Below are positions 50,201-63,125 of a stretch of 64,000 nt of DNA, one piece after another. Below the pieces are notes generated by a model. That model was not told where the DNA came from. It saw only the letters and a program-made list of their open reading frames with translations, and did not search any database. The DNA comes from Sanderia malayensis (lineage: Eukaryota > Cnidaria > Scyphozoa > Semaeostomeae > Pelagiidae), in the NCBI GenBank assembly GCA_013076295.1, contig RQOL01000616.1, positions 5,484,392 through 5,548,391 of the forward strand, in the 5' to 3' direction. The position numbers and the translations under genes were made by a program. Within the stretch, counting starts at the first letter, position 1; each line of letters begins with the position of its first letter.

Positions 50201-53200
50201 AGAACAAGAACGTGAGACTGTTCATGTCGATAACTCGTCGAAAACGAGGTTATGGTGCCCAATCCCACAAGGCATATAAAATACGCCAGATAGCACTGTA
50301 TGCTATGTACAGTGGCGTCATTCTCATAAGGTTTCTCTTTATTTGCATGCACGTGTAATAGAACAAATCGTGAAATTCCCCAGCCAGAGGGAAGGCCCTT
50401 GTACAGAATATATTTGACCACAGTAAGTAATGAGTAACACATGGATTTGAATGATACTATGTAATCTTCTCGAACTAACAGCACTGTTTTAATAATAACA
50501 CACAATCAAAGTCAAAGATAAACTCCCCGACACTGAGCAAATAGTCGTTTGGAAATATTACGGCGAATAATGCAGGGTACTCTCGAAATGATATAAACGG
50601 AAATAAAACTCAACTATGTTTGATCAGTTTATCTCTAGAGCTTAACTTGATGTTCATAAACACAAGATTCATCCACAAACTAGTTGACGACAGATTCATC
50701 AGTTAAATCAATAGAGAAATTGATATAAGCTCGCAATTATTAAGACATGTAATAACTTTGCAACGTCATTACATCCATCGTCAAATATTAGGCTTCAGCC
50801 CAACCTCGGCCTTTCAAAAAAACGTGAAATCTGCAAACTCGTGCGAACCCTGCCTGGGCAGTGCTTCAAGGCTATTTGCACGCTATACATCGCCTTCAAC
50901 TACCCCTCACGGCTAGACTTATTAAATCTGGGTTTGTTTTGCCAAGAATTTAATTAAAAACTTTGCAGCTCATCAAAACAGATCAAAGATGTCCGATCGC
51001 CTCGTGAGAGCAAACACGACGTTACGATCAAACGCGAAGCACAATGCTCGACACAGATTGATTTACATGTCGGTTTGCCGTTCGTAACATGACTACACCC
51101 ATCGGTACAATACGATATTAACAGTACATCAAAGGTTACACGTAAGGTTCACAGATCGCTGATAAACATTAGCACAATGAGAAGAATACGACGCTAACCT
51201 ATCTAAGACTATCAGTAGAACATGGGAAATGGAATTGTGGAATATAACATAAGAATAATGGAAAACCTAAAATTCATAAACGGATAATAGAATCAAATCA
51301 AATATTTTGGATAAATATCAACTTACCAAATCGTTTCATCCCCAAATTTAATTAAGCATTGCATTGCTTTGTTGCAATAATTCATTTATTCAACACAGCA
51401 ATCCATTACCTTAGTGCTCCATTCCACAATTCCGCGTTCCGTACTTTACCTATAAGCCTTGAATAGCCCGCGCATCCTTTCAAAGGATCGCATATATTAA
51501 TGTTGCTGCGCAATTAGGAACTGTTTGTTTACTTATTAATAATTCGGCGGCTTTACTTGCGTCATTACACATGAATGTCAGTGATTTAGCTGAATTTCTC
51601 GCTAAAACTTGCAACCTTGGGAAAAATCGTCCAGAAACCTCACAATAAAAAACCTCTTCTTTTTGGGGAAGCGAGCAGAAAACATAAAATTTGCTCTTTG
51701 CTTCACAAAATCTTCTCTGCAGCAACTTTTTGGTTCCTGCTTGCTTTATTATCGATAATAAATCGAGAAAGTGACAAATCCCAAATAGATCAGTTTTGTT
51801 TAATTTCTATAAAACGTTTAATGACTGAAGATTTTCCATTTTAAAGTTATCAAGCTTCCGAAACGATACAGACAAAGCCACAAAGCTGTATACCTGAAGT
51901 TTGAAAGCCATCTTGTTGCCCCCAAGCAACCACTCATCAACTGTAGTGGTAGAGCAGCCGCACTGTGCAATGATTTCTAATGAATTTAAGAGCTATAAAG
52001 GGTAGAAAAAGGGGACATAGGTTCGAATTAATGTAATGAAACACCAACCTCTAATTCGTCATCATCTTCTTGATTTAACACAGCAAAACAATCTTTTAAT
52101 AAAACCTCGCCTATACCACGTATGCATTCCCTGCAGAATGAAAAAAAAACACCAATAACTAAAATAACTCGACAATATTTTGGACAAGAATGGCAAATGG
52201 ACAGTAGCTGCTGAAAAATAAAAAAATCGTACAATGAAGATTAATTATTTTTAATCATTCATCGTCAAAGAAAATCACATAATGAAGATTAATCATTTTT
52301 CTACAACAACGCATCTTCACAAGCAACTCTCTTCACACATACATTCAACTCATTTGCACAAGTAGTTTCAACTCAAAAATTGAATACAAGCAATGAATCC
52401 AACCCTAAGTGCCACCACGGCTTTTGTCTAGTTCACAATAGTTAATTTAAAGAAGGCTGTACAGCGAAACCGGTAAATAAGAAACCACTTATTAGAAATT
52501 TTTAGGGTCATATTCTCAAAAGAACAATATAAAAACAATAGGAGATCTTTGTAAGCAACAGGGCTCTATCTGAAAAATCAGTTCCTAAATTGCGAAGCCA
52601 CAGTGTATTTGAAATTCATTTCTATTGCTTACCTACGAAGACGCTCAATTCTATCATTCAGTCTTCCAGATAGCGTCGAAGACAACTGCCTGTGATCCGC
52701 TTCTAAAGATTCTAGAAAACGACAATAAAATAGTTCTCAAAGCATAAAATACTTTCAACACTAATACAACAGCACTTGCAAGATCAAGAAGACTACATGG
52801 TCAATCTTAACTTAAAAAGAAGAATACCAATAAGAAGACTAAAAAAAAGGTTTTTATTATTGCTAATAAGCTGAAAAGAAGCCTTAATTGTTTATCGGGA
52901 ATATAGTACATTAGAATGCTGTGCATAGGATGTTTCATGTCATACCTGGCTCTTGCAAACTCTCCTCAGGAGATGAAGTAGCAGATCGGGCCGAAGATGG
53001 ACGCTGATCGAGACTCCGCATCGTTCCTATCAGGTCTGCGATGTCACCACATGGTTCTCTACTGCGAAGAAAATAGCATCAGGAATTGATTTAAAAGGTA
53101 CTGCACCGTCGAATAGATATTATCTGATACTTGAAGACAAATCAGGCCAAGAGCTTTCAAAGGAGCTTGTAAAGTAACAGAAATAACCCTTGCATCACAA

Positions 53201-56200
53201 GAAACATCTCAAAATCTTGTGGCATACTTTTAATACAAAGCTTCTGAAGTTGATATATCTCTTGAATCAAACAATGGATAAAGCAATCTTCAAAAGTTGG
53301 CAAATATATGGAAACAAGAAAAAATATTTACCCAGCACTAGGTGAGCTTGGCTCACTGTCATCAAATTGTTTCTTATCTTCAGCGTCACTGTTGCTGTCT
53401 TCATCAGGCTATAAATTAAAAAAAAAATCAATTGGTTACTATAATTTATTGCATTGGATTGTATTGAATAATACCATGTTATAGCTATAGCAGAGGATAT
53501 TTTTACCTTATATTGTCTAATAAGTAATATCTGCATGTCTAACTACAAATATTTCGAATATACACAGGGACGCCGGAGTAATGGTAGGACAGGGAGTAGC
53601 TAGAAATGAAAGGCAGCCTGTTTTCATCACAAACTATTTGAAAGGCTAAGTCATGGTTTGCGTTGTATCGTATTCAACGTTCTCCAAACAAATTACTAAA
53701 AGGGAACTTTTGCGCCCTTAAGAAAAGTCAGGAGGGACACTTTCCCACCTCTCCGGCGTTCCTGCGTATGCATTCTCTGTTGCGTGTAAAATTGAGGGAA
53801 TTATAAATAATATTTTTCAAATAAAAAAACTTGTTGGTGCGAATTGTTGAGATTTAGGAATAGCAAAAGCTTGTATAAAACCAACAATTTCTTGTTAACT
53901 TATAACAAATAAATTACCTGGGATTTCAAAGGACCATCGACTGAGTCAACCATTCTGCGTCTACCTGGTTTGCTGTGGACAGCATGCTTGTGTGGATGTG
54001 CTTCTTGTGAAAGAAAAAATTAAATTCAAAAGAGACAGCTTAAAAAGAAAAAAAAAGCTTACGAAGAAAATTCATATTGCGACATATGAAGAGTATAAAC
54101 CTTCCTCCTTGGTAACCCAGGTGCGTAAAGCATTTTCACTAGCCAGCGAGAAAGAAATACAGTTGAACCTCGATAAGTCGACTACCGCTCAAGTGGAACT
54201 CCACCGATCTCGATCATTTTTGCATTTCCCTTGGTTCTGTATGCTTTATATGTGAACCTCGATAAGTCGAAACTTCGATAAGTGGAACAAATTTTTCTTG
54301 CCCTTGGGAGTTCAACTTCTCGAGGTTCAACTGTATACAAAAATAAGATATGTTATACTGAGATCTGTCATGATCTTCAGGGGTAGATCAAAAAGCGCGC
54401 TTACCCAGCTTAGGATTGCTTGTTTTTCTGGCAACAGTGGGAACTCCCTCTTTGTTGATTCGCATACGTCTCTTCTGCCTTGCAGAGATATTCGGCCCAC
54501 AAGCAGGTTGCTACATGTAATAGGAAACATGTGCATTAATAGAATCATAGATTTCATGATAAGAATAGAAGTTTATCATGTCATGAGCAGGATAATTTAC
54601 GAGTGCGATGTTTCGAGAGATACTTCTCTCATCATCGGGGAAAGTAACAAAAATCGAGAGGTAGAATGATAGGAAATTTGTGTTTCTATATAGATTTCAT
54701 CACTGAAATTACAGTATATTGAAATTATATACGAAATTACAGCAAGTACAGTAAGCATGCTCAATTGGTACAGAAAATTGAACATGTTTACTGCGCTTGC
54801 TCTATTACTTAACAACTGGCTTAGCTCGAAACGTTGAAAATGTTCATGTTTCTTTATACAATTTACTTTACTGTGAAAGTTTTACTATTATTGGACAATT
54901 GTGCAACACCTAAAGAAAAAGATTATTTGTTTGCAGAAAAACATTATTTGATGTAAATCGTACCTGATTAAGAGCCACTTGCGAAGGTAACTCATCTCTA
55001 CAAGCAGGAAGAAAATTGCACGTTAGTAATAGCCATTAAGTGAATGAGAGAGCAGCAAGGGGTGAATTGTTCTTCAAGGCATTTTTGCTACATGATTAAT
55101 CACTGCATACCCTGAAGCCCCTGGATCGGTATTACTTCTATCTCTTCCTTGATAGCTGGGCGATGCGTCAACTGGTGCTGGTGGGAGTGGTCGGGGATTC
55201 TTCACCTGTACAGGCTGCTGGGTGGAAAGAAAGAAAAGAGTCATAAATCGATTGGACACTGAGCACAAGCACAAATATCTTGTAAGCTACGAAACTTGGC
55301 AAAGATCTTGCAGAAGGGAGTCCGAAATGCTGTCTCGCAGAAGGAACCTCAAAATCCTGTCTTGCAGAATTCATCTGTAACCTGGGCAATTTTGTTTTGC
55401 AAACACAGCCCATAAGCTATGATTCTGCAAAAACAGCCTGAGCCACCAAATCTCAATATCACTCAGAATAAATTACTTACCTTATCGAATGGACTGTTAG
55501 AATGTGATGCTGGATATTTTCTATCTTTTCCGCTCTCTGGTTTCGCTGCAATCTGATCTTTGCTCTCAGCTGATCTCACTCTTCTCTGTTGCCTTTGCAT
55601 TCCTCGTGTTGGGTCGTCACGATAGACCACTTCTTTCTCTCGCATTTGCTTCCTCCTTTCATTCTGCTCCCCAGACGGTTTCTCGTCCCATTGCACTGAC
55701 TTAACCTCGTGTACCACTTCTATGGCCGCACCTTTACCTTTAGCATCCGTGTCTCTATGCTGTTGTTTAGGCGTTCTTTCTTTGCTGACTTTTTTGACGA
55801 GTTTCCTGCTCGATTTATCTTCTTCGATGCCCTCCTCCGCAACTATATACTTCTCCTTCCTGTCTTCATTAAGAATGTCCAAATCTACCCCAGACGCAGT
55901 GGCAATTGCCTGCTCGTTCGCCTCACTCGAACCAGATAAGTTCGAGTCAGTACTCGAGGCCACTGTTGATTTTGACTTAGTTGAATTACTTCGCTTCTCT
56001 TTCACCTCTTTCCTATAAAAATGCGGAATCACTAGTCAGAGGTACGAAACGTCCTAACGACAAAACTCTTGATACACTTGGAAACTTTTTCACGTATCCT
56101 TCATCCCCACCTCCCACAAGCAATGTTGTCTCTAGAAACAGCCATAATAATATCGACAAAATCCCTTTTGCACGATGATCACAAGGGTCTGATTTACAGA

Positions 56201-58559
56201 ACAATTATCTTAGGGGGTGTGGGGGTTGAATAAAACAAAGACCACAAAAAAGAAGTTTACGGCTTCTTTCGTAGGACTATTGTCCCTTACTATTGTCACA
56301 CCTATCAAAATTTAACGTCCACACTCACATCTAAAATAAACTGAAATGAAGAGCAATGCAACTCTAGAAATTGATCCCTACCAGTGTATATTAATTTTTG
56401 AGCCCATAACAATGTATTGCATACATTCTCTAAGACTTTGCAAGAATATTACACTTGAGAATTCATACAAGAGTATAACCTACCGCGATTTCGTGCCTTG
56501 CAAGAATATTGCGATGTGCTCTTTAACGAACGGATGGCGTAAAATTTTTGATGCGCTGGGTCGTTCGGAGGGATTGTATGCCAGCATTGATTTGATTATT
56601 GAACAAAGGTCTTCAGAATACTGCTTTGGCATTGGTGGAGTCTGAATGGCAAACAAAATGAAACAATGTGACCATTGCTATTGAGCTCAAAATAACCGTG
56701 TGAATATATGCAAACCAGTGAACTCTACATAAGAAGTCCTATTTTACATAAAGTTCACTGATGTAAACACACATATAAGGCTGCATAGCGTAAAATGATG
56801 AATTTTGAAGATAATTTTGTTGATTACAAGCGTAAAAAAGACAAACCTTTCCTTTTAAAATCTTATACACCAATGAGTTCATATTTCGTGCATTAAAAGC
56901 ATGTTTAAGTGTTGCCATTTCGTAAACACAGCAGCCAAGAGCCCAGACATCTGACTGAAAAAACGTAAGTTGCAAAAATACAATTCAAACTCCCAAACAT
57001 ATCCCACTCCATTGATCTAATCTAATCAACATCAGCTCTGTTGAATAAGTGAAGTAAGAAGTGATGTAAAATTATAGGTGTGAAATAATCAGTTCTTACT
57101 CTATGGTTGTATGGTTTGTTTGAAAACAGTTCTGGTGACATATAGTAAGGTGTTCCAATCAATGTTGTAGCCATGTCAGATGTACTTTCCAAGACTCTTG
57201 CAATACCAAGATCACCAATCTAAAAAGGCAACAGAAAAATGTCACTTGTGGCTTCTTAATAAAGCTCATGGAGCTAGGCATTGAAGGCTTTTTTGTATAT
57301 TTCTCTGAAACAGCTAATAATTATGTAGACTGATACAGTACAGTAGAGTATAGTACTGTATGATAAAGTATGCATAAAAAGTATAGTGCAGTATACAGCA
57401 TAGTACAGTATAGTACGGTAGTACAGCATAGTACAGTAGAGTACAGTATAGTAAAGTATAGTACAATATAGTACCATATAGTACTATATAATAAAGTATA
57501 TATATAAACATTATAGTAAAGTATAGTAAAGTATAGTACAATATAGTAAAGCACAGTACGCTATGGTACAGTATAGTACAGTATATAGTACGACAAAGTA
57601 CTGTATGATAAAGTATATATAAACAGTATAGTACAGTATACAGCATAGTACAGTATACAGTGTAGTACAGTGTGTATACAAACAATGTGTATCAAAACAC
57701 CTACCTTAATTATCTTACTTTTCGTCAAGAAGATATTCTGAGTCTTCAAGTCTCTATGTAGAATATTACGATCATGCATATACTAGACCAAACAAGGTAG
57801 ATATATTAGTTGATGACTGCACTTCTTTCAAACGTCAAAGGGCTCTATATGATCATCATGATAATGCACCATACATGTTTCCCTACTGACACTAACAAAA
57901 AAGTCAATTTACCTGCAAAGCCATTGCAATCTGCACAAACCACTCAACAATCTGTCGTTCAGATAAATATTCATTCCGCTTTCCATATTCTTTCAGTTTT
58001 GTATACAAGTCGCCTCCTTCACAGTATCCCATGACAATATGAAGAAATCCATCTGATGTTTGAAATGACTCTTTATAAGAAACAATATTTGGATGCCTTA
58101 GTTTGGCAAGAATTTGTACCTGTGATAGTTAAAGAGAAATTAATCACAACAATTGAAAAAACAAGATGTTGAGTGATTTTACAAAAGCCAAGCTGCCAAT
58201 GCAAGCATATTGCAAAGCAACAAATCCTTCGTACAGGTCAACAAGTTAAAAAATCAAGTCCTTACTTCTTGCTCTGAAAAATTTCTTTCTTTTTCTGATG
58301 CCCCATGAAGGTCTATCTTTTTTATAACATACTGAAAAATGACATACTGTTATTAGAAAAAATATAATGGAATGGTAGTAAAATTTGATGATACAATAGA
58401 TTGATGACACAATATGTATTATCACATAATGATATGATATTGTAAGGATAATAAATATATCATCACCTGTTTCTTATCTTTTTTATGTTTAGCTAGTGAC
58501 ACTTCACCATAGCTGCCCTTACCAATGACTTTATCAATGAGGTAATTTTCAAGAGGCAT
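47217..58559 (-). CDS. NEK4: NEK4-like NIMA-related protein kinase
   Basis: Eighteen exons traced, 733 aa: 58559-58467, 58331-58266, 58119-57913, 57782-57705, 57219-57100, 56954-56847, 56641-56484, 56012-55481, 55217-55111, 54997-54964, 54510-54405, 54003-53918, 53408-53332, 53061-52946, 52711-52633, 52130-52045, 51940-51894, 47318-47217. All phases fit. Kinase domain about 6-268: GKGSYGEV loop (13-20), Lys35, HRDLKTQN (131-138), DLG (151-153) in place of DFG as in NEK4, activation segment GTPYYMSPE, then [20 protein letters not shown]. The MPL start and [13 protein letters not shown] also favour NEK4 over NEK1. Residues 277-733 are charged and low-complexity, ending in [19 protein letters not shown]. 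The donor of exon 16 (52045 or 52049) and the last two exons, across a 4.6-kb intron, are less sure. NEK4 relatives act at cilia and in DNA-damage responses. Confidence 0.9.
47319..51893 (-). other. Large NEK intron 17
   Basis: 4.6 kb with no recognisable nested gene. Frames at 47648-48123 on both strands and a GC-richer patch at 49700-49850 (two overlapping frames of about 70 codons, minus strand) show no family resemblance. If the last exon is wrongly assigned, part of this region could instead be 3' flank. Confidence 0.4.
54158..54335. mobile_element. 174-bp pogo/Tigger-like TIR element with TA target duplication
   Basis: Starts CAGTTGAACCTCGATAAGTC and ends CTCGAGGTTCAACTG, flanked on both sides by TA. 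The start motif recurs internally (GAACCTCGATAAGTCGA). These ends resemble those of pogo/Tigger-type elements. No transposase. It sits in the NEK intron between exons 54510-54405 and 54003-53918. Confidence 0.85.
57330..57690. repeat. Simple repeat, about 10-bp unit (TAGTACAGTA)
   Basis: Irregular tandem repeats of TAGTACAGTA / TAGTATAGTA occupy most of the NEK intron between exons 57782-57705 and 57219-57100. They create long meaningless Tyr/Leu/Thr-rich frames on the minus strand. Length polymorphism is expected. Confidence 0.9.
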
Positions 58560-58722
58560 ACCTACATAGGCCAATTTTAGAAAGATTAGGTGAACTTATT
58601 TCAAAATATAATACGAAGTGACTATTTGACCGGCAGCCGGCTACCATTCTCAAAAAACTATTTGACCGGCAGTCATCTGCACATGCGCATAACGTCAAAT
58701 TACTTTTCCAAGGGCAACTGTA

Positions 58723-59023
58723 AAGGCCCGAATACACCTAGCTATTTCGCATTATTTATTCTTAAAATAGCCGCGGTTAGAATAAATAACGGAATATTGT
58801 CTGCAGTTTTATGCTAGAAACACAAAATCATGCTGAGAATATCGGATGGAATAAAATCAAAACGTTTTGATTTTATTCCATCCAATCATAGTTTCGAATA
58901 TTCTCAGCTTCTTTTGCTTATTTTGACAAGGTGTTAATTCGATTTCCCCCCCCCCCCCGACGGATTATTTTTGGGATGTCTGGAGAATAAATAATGTAAA
59001 ATAGCTAGGTGTATTCGGACCTT
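58723..59023. mobile_element. Fold-back element, about 300 bp
   Basis: Ends AAGGCCCGAATACACCTAGC and its inverted copy GCTAGGTGTATTCGGACCTT. The inner halves also pair (CATTATTTATTCTT with AGAATAAATAATG). At the centre is a 40-bp perfect palindrome made of GGATGGAATAAAATCAAAAC and its complement, inside an imperfect GCTGAGAATAT / ATATTCTCAGC pair. It also holds a run of at least 12 C. Probably a MITE. Confidence 0.8.
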
Positions 59024-59380
59024 AAGGGAGGGTGCAAAATTTATTTTATTACATGGCCGGTGGAAAACACAACAGGGTCGGTACCTTTTTTGGCTAATAA
59101 ACAACGGGTAACTACTTTTTGTGCCAAAAACGTACGGGGCAGTCATTTTTTTGTGAGATTGGATAAGAAAAAAGTAAAAACTGAAGTTGCTGAAACAAGC
59201 AAAAAAAGAATGCCACACAGATGAAAATTAAAATATAAAAAAGATGTCAGTTTCTTCCATGGTGCAATGCTCTCATTTAATGTCAGCTCAAAACTTTTAA
59301 ACAAAGTTATTTATTTAGAAGTTCAAAAAGTTTTTTTTCCACCGGCCATGTTATAAAATAAATTTTGCATCCTCCCTAAA
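59022..59380. mobile_element. TIR element, about 360 bp
   Basis: Left end TTAAGGGAGGGTGCAAAATT and right end AATTTTGCATCCTCCCTAAA are inverted copies that extend about 45 bp, through CATGGCCGGTGGAAAA. It directly abuts the preceding fold-back element. Non-coding. Confidence 0.75.
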
Positions 59381-59636
59381 TGACTGGGGATTGCAAAAGA
59401 ACACTACACCATCGGTTACATGGAGAGCTCCGAGGTCTTTTAGAGATATTTGGATAATTAAGAGATATTGAAAGATTCAATTTTAGAAATCTTTACTTAC
59501 CATTTTACTGTAGAGATATAGCTAGACTATTCGTATGAGATATGTGGGAATTTTTTCAGAGATATACTATACTCCTCCCTCTTGTACAGGCTTCCATGTA
59601 GACAGAATTATATTGTAACTTTCATTTATTGTGCAA

Positions 59637-60835
59637 TTTGACATCCTCATAATAGACTAGTACAAAAAGTTAGAACATATGGGATTACTGATCAAGTACT
59701 AAATTGGATAGAAGCATTTCTACAAGAGAGAAAACAATGTGTTAGGATAAATAACAGTTTCTCTTCATGGCATGAAGTAATAAGTGGGATCCCTCAAGGG
59801 TCCGTCTTGGGCCCATTATTATTTGTGTTGTACATTAATGATTTACCAGAAAGAATGAAAGACTCAGAAACATATCTCTACGCCGACGATACTAAAATAT
59901 TTAGGGGAATATATACATTAGAGGACTGTGAGAAATTGCAAGATGATCTGGATAGGGCACATGATTGGACAACTGAGTCATTAATGAAGTTTCACCCACA
60001 AAAGTGTAAAAGTATGAGAATTGGAAAAGATGACATAAATGAATATTATTACACAATGGGCAATGACAAAGTACAATTAGAAAAATCTGAGAAAGAGAAG
60101 GATATAGGGATAGTAATTGACAACAGCCTATCATTTGAACATCATATAACACAAAAAGTGAATAAAGCAAACTCTGTGCTATACATAATAAGACACACAT
60201 TTGAGCAATTGGATATGGAGAGTTTTAATCTACTGTACAAAGGATTAGTTCGGCCACAGATAGAATATGCCAACCAGGTATGGAACCCATACTTGAAGAA
60301 ACATATCACCCAAATAGAAAATGTACAAAGGAGAGCAACAAAACAAGTGCCAGGATTATCAGAGTTAAGTTACAGTGAACGCTTAAAAAGATTAAAACTA
60401 CCAACATTAACATATAGAAGACACAGAGGAGACATGATAGAAATGTACAAGATATTAACAAACAAATATGATCCAGAGGTGTGTAATGATTTCATTGCAC
60501 TGAGCAATGTGGATAGTACCAGAGGGCATAAATATAAAATCTACAAGGAAAGACCAAGACTGAATATAAGGAAAAACTCATTTAAATTTAGATGTGCTGA
60601 TAGTTGGAACCGATTAACGGATTATGTGGTTAATGCTCCAACAGTATGTGCTTTTGAGAAGCGCTTAGATCAGTACTACAAGGATCATCCATTGGTGTAT
60701 GACTATAATGCACCTGTGGATTACATTCCCAATCGACGCATGCGCACAGTGGAAATAGGGGATGATTCAGATCTGACACTAGTGGTCTGAAAGGGCCTTC
60801 AGTCAGAAGAATACCTGTGAATACCTGTGAATAAT
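59637..60835 (+). mobile_element. 5'-truncated non-LTR retrotransposon (CR1/Jockey-like reverse transcriptase)
   Basis: An open frame from 59642 to the TGA at 60790 covers the C-terminal half of a LINE reverse transcriptase: VRTYGITDQVLNWIEAFL, GIPQGSVLGPLLFVLYINDL, the YADD active-site motif, the thumb-like region, and the LVRPQIEYANQVWNPY block typical of CR1/Jockey-type elements. The frame breaks near 59642, where FD of the usual FD-x-V-PHNRLV motif is in another frame, and everything upstream (endonuclease, palm start) is missing. The 3' end has a short repeated tail (GAATACCTGT twice), as CR1-like elements do. Dead copy, with its visible frame otherwise intact. Confidence 0.9.
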
Positions 60836-60871
60836 TGTTGGAATTTTATAGGTCTTTTATATTCATTCAAA

Positions 60872-61033
60872 TATAGTGAACTCTCTCTTAAGCAAACACC
60901 TTTAGATTTGCAAGTGTCCACTTTACAGGAAATTACAGTTTCTGGGTGCGTTTGGCAGGGACTTCAAAGAATTGTCCGTCTTAAAGGGGTGTCCGCTTTT
61001 ATAGAGTTGTCCACTCAGAGAGAGTTGACTGTA
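60872..61033. mobile_element. About 160-bp TIR element, TA-flanked
   Basis: Ends TATAGTGAACTCTCTCTTAAG and the inverted AGAGAGAGTTGACTGTA. Inner halves repeat GTGTCC/GTCCAC motifs. Typical short element of the TA-target kind; non-coding. It lies just after the LINE fragment. Confidence 0.7.
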
Positions 61034-61847
61034 ATTACAGTTTTTCATAAAGAACTGCTCATTACAAAATGTAGCAGCCAAAATTATGAAATTCCACTAG
61101 AAATTTAACGATGTAAATCCACAGTTAGAAACTATGTTTCGAGTATTTTTACATCAACATTTTAATTTTGGTTACAACGATTTTCTGAAAAGTTTATCAA
61201 CAAAGTCATGGAAAAATTTAAAGAAACTTACTATAAAATTTTTGCCTGAAATTAAGAAACTCTACTACAAAGCCCGAACCAAGTTTCTTTAAAAAAATTT
61301 AGTTTAGTTTGTATATGACTGTATATTTGATGTTGCTTACTGATTTTTATTTTCAATCAACAATATGAACTGTTTTGGCACAGATTATCCAGATTAGCCT
61401 AGGCTACCATATACCATGCACAAGATGCATACAACAAAACTGATTTTCTAAAGTTGCATGCTCATATTTATACAATTATTGAAAATCTATACTTTGAGCA
61501 ATATTGCAGTAAAAACTTGTCAATGAGAAACTGACTTTAAATTTTAAAGTTTGGCCTGACAATTTTTCAAATTTTTAACCTAAGTTACAGATTTTCTGCT
61601 TCCCCAAAATTTAAGAAACTTTAAGAACAATTAATTACTGTTTTTGTTCTTCCTACACTCTAAAAATTTCTTAACTTTTATAGAAATTGAGTAACTATGT
61701 AGCAAGTCCACACACATTGGACTGTCAATTTCCAACAAAGAAATCGCGCCAATAGCGCCAATCAATATGTAAGCAATGCGCATGTGCAGATGACTGCCGG
61801 TCAAATAGTTTTTTGAGAATGTTAGCCGGCTGCCGGTCAAATAGTCA

Positions 61848-63125
61848 CTGCGAATATAATATGGCACGCACGCAAAAGATGGGTTAGTAAGGGGGCGGTG
61901 ACTTGCAAATTTACGAAATGCTAAATGTTAAATTGGAAACGAGTATAAAGAAATAAGAGAGCTGAATAACATTTCATCAATATAAGCAATTTACCTTGTA
62001 CTTCAATGGAAAATTATTTAGGTTCTTTGTAATTTGCAGTTAGCAGCTGGAAGGCCTGTATTTATCTTTCTTTATGGGACGAGGTAGGTACGTTTTTTTA
62101 TTAGTAGTTGATGACAGCTAGAGTTCATGACATAAATTATCCAAGGGTCGATCTCATAAATAATCCATTATGAAAGTAACCAAATCTTGCAATCAGAAGT
62201 TTATATATTAATGTCCGTGTTGATAAATTTCAAGACTTGATTGTGAACAAGTCAGATACTTTATGCTGCAAAAGCAAAATACTGCATCCCTTTCAGAATC
62301 AGAACTGGATTCAACATTAAGTAGATTCAGATTCTAGGGTTGTTGTTGCTGTTACTGATAAAAACTTAAAATGACTGGTCTCGTTATCAAGGCTTAAAAG
62401 TAATACGTAATCGGAAATAGAAATAGCAAATTCTTCAGTTTCTCGTAAAAAATTTGCAATTCGCGCACCCTGTATTCGCGTCCTTCATTCCTTCATATTG
62501 ATTTAATGTTGTCAGCGCCAGTACGGTTGTTCATTGGTACAAATTTCGCCTTTTCTAATTTCAATGTTTCAGGTTTTGTAAAATATCATAAATGTTTCTT
62601 TGATCTAAAAAAAACCAATTTGCAGTTGCTTATCTTGCCAATATTTTCACCCTATTCATGGTACGAAAAGTTTCTTTGCAAGTTTCTTATTTCTTTACTT
62701 TATCTTTATTTCTTTAAAAAAACTTGTACATGTCACCTCGCAAGGGACGAAAAACAAGTCTCACAAGGGACGAAAAACAAGTCTTGAGAGCTTGTAGACA
62801 ATCATGGCAACTTGGACTAAAATGGACTAAAATGGACCATTTTAGTTGCTGTTTCATTTCATTGTCATTTCATTTCGTTAACAAATGGCAACTTTTTTCA
62901 AAGATAATTTATTCTTTAGAAATCTGGAAAGATATTCTGGAAACGAGGTTTCAGAGTCAGCAATTGAGTTGAATTGTTTGCTTTCGTTGAAAATTGAAAA
63001 ATATTTTTAAATTTAAAAATTGAGCGGGAGTGCGGCATCACAAAGCAAGATTAGCAAAAAGATAACATTTTAGAGCAATCAGGCAAAACCATTCTTTTGG
63101 AAATGGTTTAATTTTCTCACTGACG
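61848..63125. other. Upstream region of Brambleberry
   Basis: No gene recognised. Contains a 20-bp tandem duplication (AAGGGACGAAAAACAAGTCT twice, about 62743-62784). Likely contains the Brambleberry promoter; NEK4 is transcribed the other way from 58.6 kb. Confidence 0.45.

Larger units (their letters stand above)
58618..61847. mobile_element. 3.2-kb composite element bounded by about 73-bp TIRs
   Basis: Left terminus GTGACTATTTGACCGGCAGC to ATGCGCAT (58618-58690) is repeated in inverted form at 61777-61847 with few changes. Each TIR contains the direct repeat ACTATTTGACCGGCAG twice. The interior holds two smaller fold-back elements, a non-LTR retrotransposon fragment and a small TIR element. 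No transposase, so mobility would need help, or the inverted pair may be two solo copies. It lies just upstream of NEK exon 1. Confidence 0.7.

Noticed and set aside
57274..57779. Several Tyr/Leu/Thr-rich minus-strand frames
   Set aside because: Translations of the TAGTACAGTA simple repeat inside a NEK4 intron, except for the true exon 57782-57705.
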